NCBI GenBank assembly: GCA_023433705.1
Contig: JAEYUC010000056.1
Location: 1-26,377, forward strand
Reading direction: 5' to 3'
DNA from: Pseudomonadota bacterium
Lineage (GTDB): Bacteria > Pseudomonadota > Gammaproteobacteria > Steroidobacterales > Steroidobacteraceae
DNA length: 26,377 nucleotides
In this document: piece by piece, positions 15,573 to 23,479 of the stretch
Layout: each line of letters begins with the position of its first letter
Numbering within the stretch: the stretch's first letter is position 1
Notes under the pieces: generated by a model
What the model saw: the letters and a program-made list of their open reading frames with translations, nothing else
Told to the model about the DNA's origin: nothing
Database searches by the model: none
Made by a program: the position numbers and the translations under genes

Positions 15573-16954
15573 GCAGGCTGGTCGCGGTCTCGAATCGGGT
15601 TTCGGTCCCGAAGCGCGGCGCGTCGCCCGGCGGGCTCGTCGTCGGACTGCTCGCGGCGATGCAGAGTCGCGGCGGACTGTGGTTCGGCTGGAGCGGCGAG
15701 ACGACCAACCTCATCACGCCGCCGACCATCGAACGCCGCGGCCACGTCGACTACGTGACCACGAACATGGACGAGGCCGAATACAAGGCCTCGTACCTCG
15801 GCTTCTCCAACTCGGTGCTCTGGCCGCTGTTCCACAGCTTCATCAACGACTTCCGATACTCCGACCTGCACTACGAGGCGTACCACCGCGCCAACTACCG
15901 CTTCGCCAACGAGCTCGCGGGGCTGCTCACGCCGGACGACGTGATCTGGGTGCACGACTATCACCTCATTCCGCTCGGGCAAAAGTTGCGCGACGCCGGA
16001 ATGCGCCAGCCCGTCGGCTTCTTCCTGCACATTCCGTTTCCCGCGACCGAAATCCTGCGCGTGTTGCCGGTGTTCGCCGAGCTGCTGCGCGACCTGCTGG
16101 CGTACGACCTCATCGGCTTCCAGACGCGCACCGACCTCGATGCGTTCCGCTCCGCGGTGAAACACGTGTGGCCCGAAGCAGACGTCACCGATTCGGCGAT
16201 TTCGCTGACCGGACGCCGCGTGCTGACGCTCGTCTGCCCCATCGGCGTGGACGTCGATGCGATCCAGGCGCTCGCCGCGGAGGCGGTCGAGCAGGAGGAG
16301 TGCCGCAAGATGGTCGCCGGGTTGCTGGGCCGACGGCTCATGATCGGCGTCGACCGCCTCGACTACAGCAAGGGCCTCGTGCAGCGTTTCCGCGCGTACG
16401 AACGTTTCCTCGAAGCCCACCCCGAGAACCGCAATCGCGTCACGTTCATGCAGATCGCGCCGCTCTCGCGCACCGACGTGCGCGCGTACTCGGAGATCCG
16501 GCGCGAGCTCGAGCAGGTGACGGGGCGCGCCAACGGACGCTTCGCGGAGCCGGACTGGACGCCTATCCGCTATCTCAACCGCAATTTCCCGCGCGACACG
16601 CTCATGGGGTTTCTGCGTTGCTCGCTCATCGGCATCGTCACGCCGGTGCGCGACGGCATGAATCTCGTCGCGAAGGAATTCGTCGCCGCGCAGGATCCGG
16701 CCGATCCGGGCGTGCTCGTGTTGTCGACGTTCGCGGGAGCGGCCCACGAGCTCGGCAGCGCCGTGCTGGTGAATCCCTACGACACGCGCGGCGTGGCGCA
16801 CGCGATCCAGCAGGCGCTCACGATGCCGCTCGAGGAGCGGCGTGAGCGACACCAGTCGATGCTGGCGGCGCTGCGCGCCAACAACATGACTCGCTGGCAC
16901 GGACGTTTCGTCGGTGCGCTCGATGATCTGCGCGGCAACCTCGCCGCCGCCTAG
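15569..16954 (+). CDS. otsA: Trehalose-6-phosphate synthase
   Basis: A 461-aa GT20 glycosyltransferase that joins glucose from a nucleotide sugar (usually UDP-glucose) to glucose-6-phosphate. Seen: VSNRVSVPKRGASPGGL with the N-terminal glycine loop (8-23), WVHDYHLIPL (127-136), GVDRLDYSKGL with the donor-binding Arg263 and Lys268, and RDGMNLVAKEFVAAQ (361-375) with Asp362. Length matches the family. The start is GTG at 15569, overlapping the otsB stop, with GAGAAGGG just upstream as ribosome site. The TAG stop at 16952-16954 directly abuts the stop of the convergent gene, with no base between them. Confidence 0.96.
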   Translation: MSRLVAVSNRVSVPKRGASPGGLVVGLLAAMQSRGGLWFGWSGETTNLITPPTIERRGHVDYVTTNMDEAEYKASYLGFSNSVLWPLFHSFINDFRYSDLHYEAYHRANYRFANELAGLLTPDDVIWVHDYHLIPLGQKLRDAGMRQPVGFFLHIPFPATEILRVLPVFAELLRDLLAYDLIGFQTRTDLDAFRSAVKHVWPEADVTDSAISLTGRRVLTLVCPIGVDVDAIQALAAEAVEQEECRKMVAGLLGRRLMIGVDRLDYSKGLVQRFRAYERFLEAHPENRNRVTFMQIAPLSRTDVRAYSEIRRELEQVTGRANGRFAEPDWTPIRYLNRNFPRDTLMGFLRCSLIGIVTPVRDGMNLVAKEFVAAQDPADPGVLVLSTFAGAAHELGSAVLVNPYDTRGVAHAIQQALTMPLEERRERHQSMLAALRANNMTRWHGRFVGALDDLRGNLAAA

Positions 16955-17464
16955 CTAGTCGAGCTTGATGTCCGTGACGTAGTACTTCGGCAGATCGTTC
17001 TCGCCGTTCTGCAGCCAGAAGCCGTCGATCGGCTGATCCTTGACGCCGAGCGTCACGAGCGGCACCTCGACCTTGGTCCAGCCGGTGTTCTTGAACTTGA
17101 CTGGCCGGCCTTCGCCGATGACCTTGCCGTCTGTCAGGGCGAACAGCCGCACCTCGGCATCGGGCACCGATGCCTGGATCAGGAACGAAATCTTCTTGTA
17201 GTCGGAGCCGGTGAACGGCGCGTGATGCAGGTACAACGCCTGCCATGGAGCGGACTCGACCTTGATCGGCCGGCGCGGACTTCCGCCGAGCTCGATGCCG
17301 AGCTCGGTCTTCGCCCAGCTCCAGTTTTCCCAGCCGTTCTGGAGCGCCGAGTCGTAGACGATCATTTCGCCGACATCGGCCTTCTTGTCGTCGGCGGAAA
17401 TCGGACCGCCGAGCGCCAGCATCGCGCCCGTGACGAACGCGACGTACAGACTCTTCTTGTTCAT
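16955..17464 (-). CDS. Small secreted beta-rich protein, possibly carbohydrate-binding
   Basis: A 169-aa protein with a signal peptide (MNKKSLYVAFVTGAMLALGG, cleavage near ISA/DD, residue 24). The mature part is about 145 aa of alternating beta strands. The block MIVYDSALQNGWENWSWA (34-51) resembles the first strands of jelly-roll modules that sit beside glycoside hydrolases; I recall similar wording but cannot name a family safely. Repeated aromatics (WENWSW, WQALYLHH, FWLQNG) would suit sugar binding. GGGGGGAGAG directly before ATG 17464 supports the start. It lies downstream of the GH5 cellulase in the same direction, but a strong terminator separates them, so it needs read-through or its own promoter. 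A substrate-binding helper role for the cellulase is inference. Confidence 0.8.
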   Translation of the reverse strand: MNKKSLYVAFVTGAMLALGGPISADDKKADVGEMIVYDSALQNGWENWSWAKTELGIELGGSPRRPIKVESAPWQALYLHHAPFTGSDYKKISFLIQASVPDAEVRLFALTDGKVIGEGRPVKFKNTGWTKVEVPLVTLGVKDQPIDGFWLQNGENDLPKYYVTDIKLD

Positions 17465-17481
17465 CTCTCCCCCCGGAAGCA

Positions 17482-17535
17482 ATAAACAAAACAAAATAAA
17501 GAAAGGCCGAGACTGGCATGGCGCCAGTCCCGGCC
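17482..17535 (-). terminator. Rho-independent terminator after the GH5 gene
   Basis: On the - strand, GGCCG then GACTGGC pairs with GCCAGTC then CGGCC (stems 17531-17535/17505-17509 and 17523-17529/17511-17517, one mismatch, five-base loop). The T-rich tract TTTCTTTATTTTGTTTTGTT (17485-17504) follows. It lies 24 bases past the cellulase stop. Confidence 0.88.
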
Positions 17536-17558
17536 GCAAGACTCCTCGAACGGTGGGC

Positions 17559-19967
17559 CTATCTGCCCCAGAGTCTGTTCAGCAAATTCGTCTTCCGCTG
17601 GTCGAACGGCCGCCATTCGCCCCAACCCGATTCGTTGCTGATCGGGTCATAGGCGTGGCCGTACCAGCCGGCGGTGTCGCCGGATTCCGGATTGATCGAC
17701 CAGTAGCAGCCTTCGATGCCTTTCTCGACCATGTAATCGATGAAGGCGTCCTGCCATTGCCCGTCCACGCCCGGCGTGATGTGGCTCCAGCGGTTGCGGT
17801 CGCGGATGCTTGCCTGGCCGAGTGGCCAATCGAGGTTGCCGCCGAACTCGCCGACGACGATCGCGTAGTTCTGCTGCTTGAGGTAGCCGAAGTGCTCCTC
17901 CCAGCCGGAGCGCAGCAGCGTCGGGTTGATGACGATGTTGCAGTCGGCGTCGCCGGCCGCATCGCCTTCGAGGCCCGCGCACTGCGACTGTGCCGGATCC
18001 ATGAAGCTCGACTGCACGAACACCGACGGGCCATACGTGTGCGGCGACCACACGAGCCGGTCGCGCGGCACGTTCGGCGGATCGCCGCCCGCCTGGAACA
18101 GGTTCTCGCCCCAGTTCGGAACGGTGGCCGCGTTGCCATGCGGCACGGCCGTGGTGGTGGCGGGCGTGCCGTCCTGCGCATTCGCCTTGCTGGAGATACC
18201 TTCCACGAACAGCAGCACGTTGGGGTTCACCGCGTTGATCGCGGCGTACGCCTGCTCGGTCAGCGACTTCCAGTCGGCCCAGGTGTAGTCGTGTGGCTCG
18301 TTGTAGATGTCGATGCCGATGATGTTGTCCACACCGAGTGACGCGGGAAGGCCCGCGAGCGTGCGCAGGTTGTCGAGCCACAGCGTCGCGTTGTACGGAT
18401 GCGTGGTGGTCACCGTCGGCGGGTTGTCGGTGGCCGCGCACGAGTAGTTCTCGCGCTTGAAGTCGTAGTTGTCGCGATCCGCGTCGGCCCACGGCGGACG
18501 CGCGTCGAGGCGGCCCTTTCTCCAGCCCACGTAGTTCGAGCAGGAATGCACGTCGAGCATCACCTCGATGTTGGCCGCGTCGGCCGCGCGGATCATCGTC
18601 TCGAGCGCGAGCCGCGAATTGGCGATGCGCACCGACGAATGATTCTTGAGCACGCTGCCCGTGCCCTGCGGATCGTTCGGGTTCAGCGTCTGCGGCACGA
18701 GCGGCAGGCGGATCACGTTGATGCCCATGCCGGAGATCTCCTGCATGGTCTGCGCGATCGTGCGGCCCGTGCCCTGGCCGCCGTTGGCCCAGGACGTGTT
18801 GCCGACGTACTGCTCCATCGCGGCGCCGCTCGGATTCACCGGATCGTTCGAAGGTTCATGCCGTCCCTCGAGGCCGAACCACGAGCCGCAGCGCACCGGG
18901 AACAACTCGCCGTTCTTCGTGATGCGTCCCTGCGAATTCACGCGGAACAACGCGTTGGTCCCGGTGGTGCGACTGACTACCACGGAGCCCGCGGTGTAAC
19001 CGGAGGAAGTGCCGGTGAACGTCGAACTGGCGGCCGTCGTGCCGGCCGCCGCGGTGAAGGTCACGTTGACGCCGGTGTTCCAGTTGGTGCCGTTGAGCTG
19101 CACGCTGGTGGGCGAATGCGAGATCGCGGTGCTGCCGGTGCGCGCGATCGCGACCGTGACGGTGCCCGCGGGCGCGGCGCTCAGCCGCACCGACGACGTA
19201 CCGTTCTGGCCGCCCGCGATCGACAACGTCGACGGCGTGAAGCTGATCGTCGGCATCTGCGCCGTGCCGATCGAGAACGACACCGTCGAGACGGCGCTCA
19301 GTTGCGGATTGCCGTTGTCGAACGCGGTCGCCGACGCGGTGTGCGCGCCGGGTCCGAGACCGGTCGCCGTGAACGAATACGGCGAACTCGTGTCGGTCGC
19401 GACCAGGTTTCCATCGACACGGAACTCGACACGTTGCACGCCGCCGGTATCGGTCGCGGTGGCCGCGAGGTTCACGCTGGTCGTGCCCGCCGGGAACTGC
19501 TGGTTGCCGGTCGGCGAGCTCATGGTCACGGTCGGCGGCGTGTTGGTGGGCGGCGCGCCGCACACCGTGCCGTTCAACGTGAACGCGGCCGGCGGGTTGT
19601 TGGCGCCGCTGAATGTGCCGTTGAATCCGACGGTGAAGCTCTGTCCGCCCGGAATACCCTGGTTCCATTCGGCGTTGGACGAAATCGTCAGCGTCGAACT
19701 GTTCGCCGGCTGCGTGAAGGCCACGGGCCAGCCATTCTGCAGGCGCTGCCCGTTCGGGAAATCGAACGTGAGCGTCCAGCCATTGGTGATGGACGGACCA
19801 TTGTTGGTGATGACGAGGTTGGCGCCGAAGCCATTGCCTCCGACCCACGTGGGCCACGTGTAAGTCACGGTGCAGCTGGGTGACTGCGCGAGCGCATCCG
19901 GCACGTGGCCGAACGCCAGGACCAGGGCCGCGCAGCACCACAGCAGGTTCTTCAATGAACGAGCCAT
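17559..19967 (-). CDS. Secreted multidomain GH5 cellulase with N-terminal CBM2
   Basis: An 802-aa extracellular endoglucanase-type enzyme. The signal peptide ends at ALA/QS (27/28). CBM2 spans about 30-137, with bounding Cys32 and Cys136 and exposed-type tryptophans (TNGWTLTF, LQNGWPV, AEWNQG). An Ig-like module follows at about 145-235 (VEFRVDGNLVATDTSSPYSF), then a second beta module at about 238-335, rich in Thr/Ser. The GH5 barrel runs about 340-802: Arg420 (INVIRLPL), acid/base Glu557 (DIYNEPHDYTW), His643/Tyr645 (SPHTYG) and nucleophile Glu707 (VVGEFGGNLDW). Known Xanthomonas GH5/CBM2 cellulases carry the CBM at the C-terminus; here it is at the N-terminus. The frame is open to 20045, but Met at 19967 starts the signal peptide and is preceded by AGGAGGAG. 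Cellulose or mixed beta-glucan is the likely substrate. Confidence 0.94.
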   Translation of the reverse strand: MARSLKNLLWCCAALVLAFGHVPDALAQSPSCTVTYTWPTWVGGNGFGANLVITNNGPSITNGWTLTFDFPNGQRLQNGWPVAFTQPANSSTLTISSNAEWNQGIPGGQSFTVGFNGTFSGANNPPAAFTLNGTVCGAPPTNTPPTVTMSSPTGNQQFPAGTTSVNLAATATDTGGVQRVEFRVDGNLVATDTSSPYSFTATGLGPGAHTASATAFDNGNPQLSAVSTVSFSIGTAQMPTISFTPSTLSIAGGQNGTSSVRLSAAPAGTVTVAIARTGSTAISHSPTSVQLNGTNWNTGVNVTFTAAAGTTAASSTFTGTSSGYTAGSVVVSRTTGTNALFRVNSQGRITKNGELFPVRCGSWFGLEGRHEPSNDPVNPSGAAMEQYVGNTSWANGGQGTGRTIAQTMQEISGMGINVIRLPLVPQTLNPNDPQGTGSVLKNHSSVRIANSRLALETMIRAADAANIEVMLDVHSCSNYVGWRKGRLDARPPWADADRDNYDFKRENYSCAATDNPPTVTTTHPYNATLWLDNLRTLAGLPASLGVDNIIGIDIYNEPHDYTWADWKSLTEQAYAAINAVNPNVLLFVEGISSKANAQDGTPATTTAVPHGNAATVPNWGENLFQAGGDPPNVPRDRLVWSPHTYGPSVFVQSSFMDPAQSQCAGLEGDAAGDADCNIVINPTLLRSGWEEHFGYLKQQNYAIVVGEFGGNLDWPLGQASIRDRNRWSHITPGVDGQWQDAFIDYMVEKGIEGCYWSINPESGDTAGWYGHAYDPISNESGWGEWRPFDQRKTNLLNRLWGR

Positions 19968-20049
19968 GATGCGTTCTCCTCCTGAAAACGACGATGTCGA
20001 CGTCCCGGCGAAGTTGTTAGACGGGACTTCCCTGTCAGCGGCCAATAAA

Positions 20050-20063
20050 TGACGCGCGCGTCA
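20050..20063. promoter_or_regulatory. 14-bp perfect palindrome upstream of the GH5 gene
   Basis: TGACGCGCGCGTCA is self-complementary and lies 82 bases upstream of the cellulase ATG, where an operator could sit. The core GACGCGCGCG recurs without the second arm near 20152-20161. Alternating CG is common in this genome, so chance is a real alternative. Confidence 0.35.
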
Positions 20064-20170
20064 CGCGCTGTCCATAAGTGATTCCCGATAAGGAGAAACC
20101 CTGTCTGTCCGGTTGTCTCGCCGGCTGTCCGTTTTCACTGCGTCAATGGACGACGCGCGCGCGGATTCGA

Positions 20171-20842
20171 CTAGTTAGTGACGGGTGGGGGAGCGCCCGA
20201 CCGGGCCGCGTCGAGAGCGTTGCGCAGCAGCCGGGCCCAGAGTTCGAAAGACTGGGCGCCTTCGTTCACGTTCGCGGCCTGGCTCATCACGCGCAGGTCG
20301 CCGGTCTGGCGGCCCATGCTGTGATCGAGCGCGCGCGCCAGCAACGCGCCGCTCTGAGAATCGTGCAGCTCGGCGCGCAGCGTCATGTCGCTCGCCGACA
20401 CGTTGAAGGTGCGGTCCGCGTCCGAGCTCGGCGACGTGGGCGACGTGACCGTCAGCTCCAGTATGGATGCATTGACGCGCAACACGTCGGGCCCGGGCTC
20501 GTCGACCACGGGATATCCGCCCTTGTCCTCGAGCTCGCTCGCGAAGACCGCGCGGAAACCATCGGCCGCGCGCTGGCGGATCCGCGCGATGTCGGCCGCG
20601 GTCACGCCGGGCTGCGTCTGCCAGCCGCCGCGGAACGTGACCTCGACGTCGTCGATCAGCACCTTGCGGTATTTCTCGAGCGACGTGCCAGGCATGACGA
20701 ACAACACGTCGACCTGCGGGCGCGTCACGCGCACGAGGCCGTCATCGGATTTTTCCTGCTTCGGGACGACCTGCGTGCAGGCGGCCAGGCTCGCCGCGAT
20801 CATGACCGCGATCCATCCCGCCATCCGCGATCGGGCGCGCAT
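20171..20842 (-). CDS. DUF3313-like envelope lipoprotein
   Basis: A 223-aa protein with a lipoprotein signal: hydrophobic helix AGWIAVMIAASLAAC with lipobox LAAC and Cys22. The rest is soluble and reads like DUF3313 lipoproteins (MPGTSLEKYRKVLIDDVEV, then an Ala/Arg-rich helix and RVNASILELTVTSP). The function of that family is unknown. A late segment covers Ser/Gly-rich LRAELHDSQSGALLARALD, a pattern seen in proteins that handle outer-membrane lipoprotein assembly or stress, but this is weak. The ATG at 20842 is one base past the SYLF gene stop (TGAGATG), so the two genes are translationally coupled. Met7 is a possible alternative start. Confidence 0.8.
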   Translation of the reverse strand: MRARSRMAGWIAVMIAASLAACTQVVPKQEKSDDGLVRVTRPQVDVLFVMPGTSLEKYRKVLIDDVEVTFRGGWQTQPGVTAADIARIRQRAADGFRAVFASELEDKGGYPVVDEPGPDVLRVNASILELTVTSPTSPSSDADRTFNVSASDMTLRAELHDSQSGALLARALDHSMGRQTGDLRVMSQAANVNEGAQSFELWARLLRNALDAARSGAPPPVTN

Positions 20843-20843
20843 C

Positions 20844-21419
20844 TCAGGTCTTCGACTTCGAGCGCGGCGTGTAGTCGTACTTCTGCCCGGCCAGCGACGC
20901 TTCGTACATCGCGCCGCCTTTCACGATCGTGAAGACCGCCATGCCCTTGTGGTACTTGCCCACGGTCTTCGCATCTTTCTTGCCGCCGGACATGCCTGCC
21001 GATGTGCCGGCGGTGCCGGCCTCGGCGCCGGCTGAGGCGGTGATGGCCACGGCGTTCACGCCGGCGCCGAACTCGAAGTTGCCGCTCGTGAATTCGTCGA
21101 AGGCGCGCTTGTCCTGGAAGAACACGATCTGGCTGTAGGCCTGGCCGCCGGCCTGCAAACCCACGCTCAACTTGGATACCTTCGCGTCGCCGACGTATTC
21201 GCCCTGCTCGTAGACCTGGCCCTTGCCGTGAGCGCCGCCCACGACGAAGCCGGCCTTGCCGACGGTCGGGAAAACCGCGTACCCGTAGCTGTTGTCGAAG
21301 AACTCCGCGCTCTGGCCCGAGTTCTTGAACAGCTCGATGGTGTCGGCGTAGGGATCTCCCGCGGTGGCGGGGCCGGCGAGGGCGAGTGTCGCGACCAGCA
21401 ACAGGGTTGCGCTTCTCAT
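20844..21419 (-). CDS. Secreted SYLF (Ysc84-type) lipid-binding domain protein
   Basis: A 191-aa protein with a signal peptide ending ATA/GD near residue 20. The SYLF domain fills the mature part: YADTIELFKNSGQSAEFF, then YGYAVFPTVGKAGFVVGGAHGKG, LSVGLQAGGQAYSQIVFFQD and the C-terminal GAMYEASLAGQKYDY. SYLF domains bind phosphoinositides in eukaryotes; bacterial members are exported and their role is unclear. A Gly/Ala-rich insert (ASAGAEAGTAGTSAGMSGG, about 126-144) is flexible. The open frame reaches far upstream, but Met at 21419 starts the signal peptide and has GGAG six bases before it. It is the first gene of a pair with the DUF3313-like lipoprotein. Confidence 0.9.
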   Translation of the reverse strand: MRSATLLLVATLALAGPATAGDPYADTIELFKNSGQSAEFFDNSYGYAVFPTVGKAGFVVGGAHGKGQVYEQGEYVGDAKVSKLSVGLQAGGQAYSQIVFFQDKRAFDEFTSGNFEFGAGVNAVAITASAGAEAGTAGTSAGMSGGKKDAKTVGKYHKGMAVFTIVKGGAMYEASLAGQKYDYTPRSKSKT

Positions 21420-21554
21420 GATCCGCTCCTTGGCGTCGAAAAGACGCGCGCGAGCCGCAGGATAGGAACGGCGGCGCGAAAGCGGCCATTGCACCTTGGT
21501 CTCACATCGGCTTCCTGAAATACTCCGCGCCCGGCAATCACTGGAGCCCGGCCG

Positions 21555-22337
21555 ATGCCTCGCACGAATCTCCTGGTCCTGGCGCTCGCGCTCGGCGCGG
21601 GCATCGCCGCGCCGGCGTGCGCGGAAGAATGGCGCGACCTGTTCAACGGCAAGGATCTCGCCGGCTGGACGCCCAAGATCAACAAGCATCCGCTCGGCGA
21701 AAACTACGCCGACACGTTCCGCGTGGAGGACGGCGTCATCAAGGTCAGCTACGACAAGTACGCGAAGTTCGAGGACCGGTTCGGGCACCTGTATACGAAC
21801 CTGCCGTATTCGCGCTACATCCTCAGGCTCGAGTATCGGTTCACCGGCAAGGCGATCGAGGACTCGCCGCCCTGGGCCAAGCTCAACAGCGGGGTCATGG
21901 TGCATTCGCAATCGCCGCTGAGCCTCAGGCTCGACCAGGGATTTCCGGTCAGCATGGAGTTCCAGTTCCTCGCCGCCGGTACGACGGCCGGTTCGCAGAC
22001 CGGAAACGCGGTGTCGCCTGGCACGAATCTCGAACGCGGCGGCAAACTCGTCACCGATCACATCATCGATGCGAAGGCGACGCTGTCGCCGCTCGATCAG
22101 TGGGTGAAGGCGGAGATCGAAGTGCGCGGCAACGAGGAGATCATCCAGCGGATCGACGGCGTCGAAGTGATGCGGTACCAGCGGCCGCAGCTCGATCCCT
22201 CGGATCCGGACGCGGCGCGGCTGCTCGAGGCGGGTGCGCCACTGCAGTTGTCGTTCGGCCACATCGCGCTGCAGGCGGAGAGCCAGCCCATCTGGTTCCG
22301 CAACATCCGGATCAAGTCGTTGGAAAACCAGCCGTGA
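21555..22337 (+). CDS. Secreted 3-keto-disaccharide hydrolase-type (DUF1080) protein
   Basis: A 260-aa protein with a signal peptide (cleavage ACA/EE, residue 23). It opens with the family hallmark EWRDLFNGKDLAGWTP (25-40) and continues as a concanavalin-like beta sandwich (YILRLEYRFTG, LNSGVMVHSQSP, SMEFQFLAAG, WVKAEIEVRG). It ends in IWFRNIRIKSL, the usual last strand. The PF06439 family includes hydrolases of 3-keto-glucosides and also binding modules, so activity is uncertain. GGAG eight bases before ATG 21555 supports the start. Its TGA overlaps the GTG of epmB. It is divergent from the SYLF gene. Confidence 0.88.
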   Translation: MPRTNLLVLALALGAGIAAPACAEEWRDLFNGKDLAGWTPKINKHPLGENYADTFRVEDGVIKVSYDKYAKFEDRFGHLYTNLPYSRYILRLEYRFTGKAIEDSPPWAKLNSGVMVHSQSPLSLRLDQGFPVSMEFQFLAAGTTAGSQTGNAVSPGTNLERGGKLVTDHIIDAKATLSPLDQWVKAEIEVRGNEEIIQRIDGVEVMRYQRPQLDPSDPDAARLLEAGAPLQLSFGHIALQAESQPIWFRNIRIKSLENQP

Positions 22338-23344
22338 CGCAGGCCGCGTGGCAGCGGGAGCTCTCCCGCGCCATCACGAAACCGGAGGAGTTGCTGGGCG
22401 AGCTCGGACTCGATGCCGAACTACTCGAGCCCGCGCGCGCGGCCGCCGCGAAGTTCGCGCTGCGGGTTCCGCGCGGCTACGTCGCGCGCATGCGCCGCGG
22501 CGACGTCGACGATCCGCTGCTGCGACAGGTGCTGCCGGCCGCGAACGAGACGCTCGAGGTCGAAGGGTTCATTCCGGATCCGCTGCACGAAGCCGCGGCC
22601 GTGCGCGCGCCGAACCTGCTGCAGAAATACCGCGGGCGTGCGCTGCTCATCACGACGCAGGCCTGCGCGATTCATTGCCGCTACTGCTTCCGGCGCGAGT
22701 TTCCCTACGCGGAACAGGTCGCCGAGCAGGCGGCGGACGAAACGGCGGGGCGCTGGGGCGCCGCGCTCGCGGCTATCGCCGCGGACTCGAGCGTCGAGGA
22801 AGTCATCCTGAGCGGCGGCGATCCGCTGTCGCTGAGCGATGCGCGCCTGACTTCGCTCACGAATTCGCTGCAGGCGATTCCGCACCTGCGCCGCATCCGC
22901 GTGCACACGCGTCAGCCGGTGGTCCTGCCGTCGCGCGTCGACGACGGGCTCGTCGAATGGCTGCGCGGCATCAAACTACCGACGATCGTGGTCATCCACG
23001 CGAATCACCCGAACGAGATCGACGCCGACGTGCGCGCCGCCTGCCTGAGACTGCGCGACGCTGGCGTCACCGTTCTGAACCAGTCGGTGCTGCTCGCCGG
23101 CGTGAACGACGACGTCGATACGTTGATGCGTCTCTCGGCGGCGCTCGTGGAGGCCGGAGTCTTACCTTATTACCTGCACCTGCCGGACCGGGTCCGGGGC
23201 ACCGCCCACTTCGACGTCGAGGAGCGCCGGGCCCAGGACCTGATCCGCCAGCTCGGAAACCAGGTTTCCGGGTACATGGTGCCCCGGCTGGTGCGCGAAG
23301 TGCCGGGCGCGCCGGCCAAGATGCCGAGTTACCCCGCCGCCTGA
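22334..23344 (+). CDS. epmB: EF-P (R)-beta-lysylation aminomutase EpmB
   Basis: A 336-aa radical-SAM, PLP-dependent aminomutase. It converts (S)-alpha-lysine to (R)-beta-lysine, which EpmA attaches to elongation factor P to help ribosomes through polyproline. The cluster motif is Cys111-x3-Cys115-x2-Cys118 (QACAIHCRYCFRREF). LSGGDPLSLSD and HTRQPVVLPSR are core strands, PYYLHLPDRVRGTAHFDV is the family block, and the PLP lysine is probably Lys329 in GAPAKMP. It is close to the E. coli protein length and lacks the long extension of clostridial lysine 2,3-aminomutases. The start is GTG at 22334, overlapping the previous stop as GTGA. EpmA and efp are not in this window. Confidence 0.94.
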   Translation: MTQAAWQRELSRAITKPEELLGELGLDAELLEPARAAAAKFALRVPRGYVARMRRGDVDDPLLRQVLPAANETLEVEGFIPDPLHEAAAVRAPNLLQKYRGRALLITTQACAIHCRYCFRREFPYAEQVAEQAADETAGRWGAALAAIAADSSVEEVILSGGDPLSLSDARLTSLTNSLQAIPHLRRIRVHTRQPVVLPSRVDDGLVEWLRGIKLPTIVVIHANHPNEIDADVRAACLRLRDAGVTVLNQSVLLAGVNDDVDTLMRLSAALVEAGVLPYYLHLPDRVRGTAHFDVEERRAQDLIRQLGNQVSGYMVPRLVREVPGAPAKMPSYPAA

Positions 23345-23479
23345 AGTCCGCCGGCGGGAAACCGCGCGTTTCCGGGGTATTCTGGCCGGGACCCGTTCCG
23401 GCAACTCATTCCAAAAACTCATTCCAAGGAAAGGGGCTTCTCCTCCGTCCAACGACCGGGAGACGGCGACACACACCGG
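23345..23479. other. Leader of the ECF sigma operon with tandem 12-mer and small hairpin
   Basis: GGAAAC-CGCGC-GTTTCC (23357-23373) can form a six-pair hairpin without a T-run; its left arm also resembles an ECF-type -35 (GGAAC), with TATTCT 15 bases on. Further down, AACTCATTCCAA occurs twice, at 23403-23414 and 23416-23427, one base apart. Either element could serve autoregulation. No Shine-Dalgarno is well placed before ATG 23480. Confidence 0.4.

Noticed and set aside
20011..20022. TTGTTAGAC and CCTAACAA words resembling integron attC core sites
   Set aside because: No matching inverse core at a sensible distance, no cassette-like gene and no integrase; the same words also occur inside the rhamnosidase gene.
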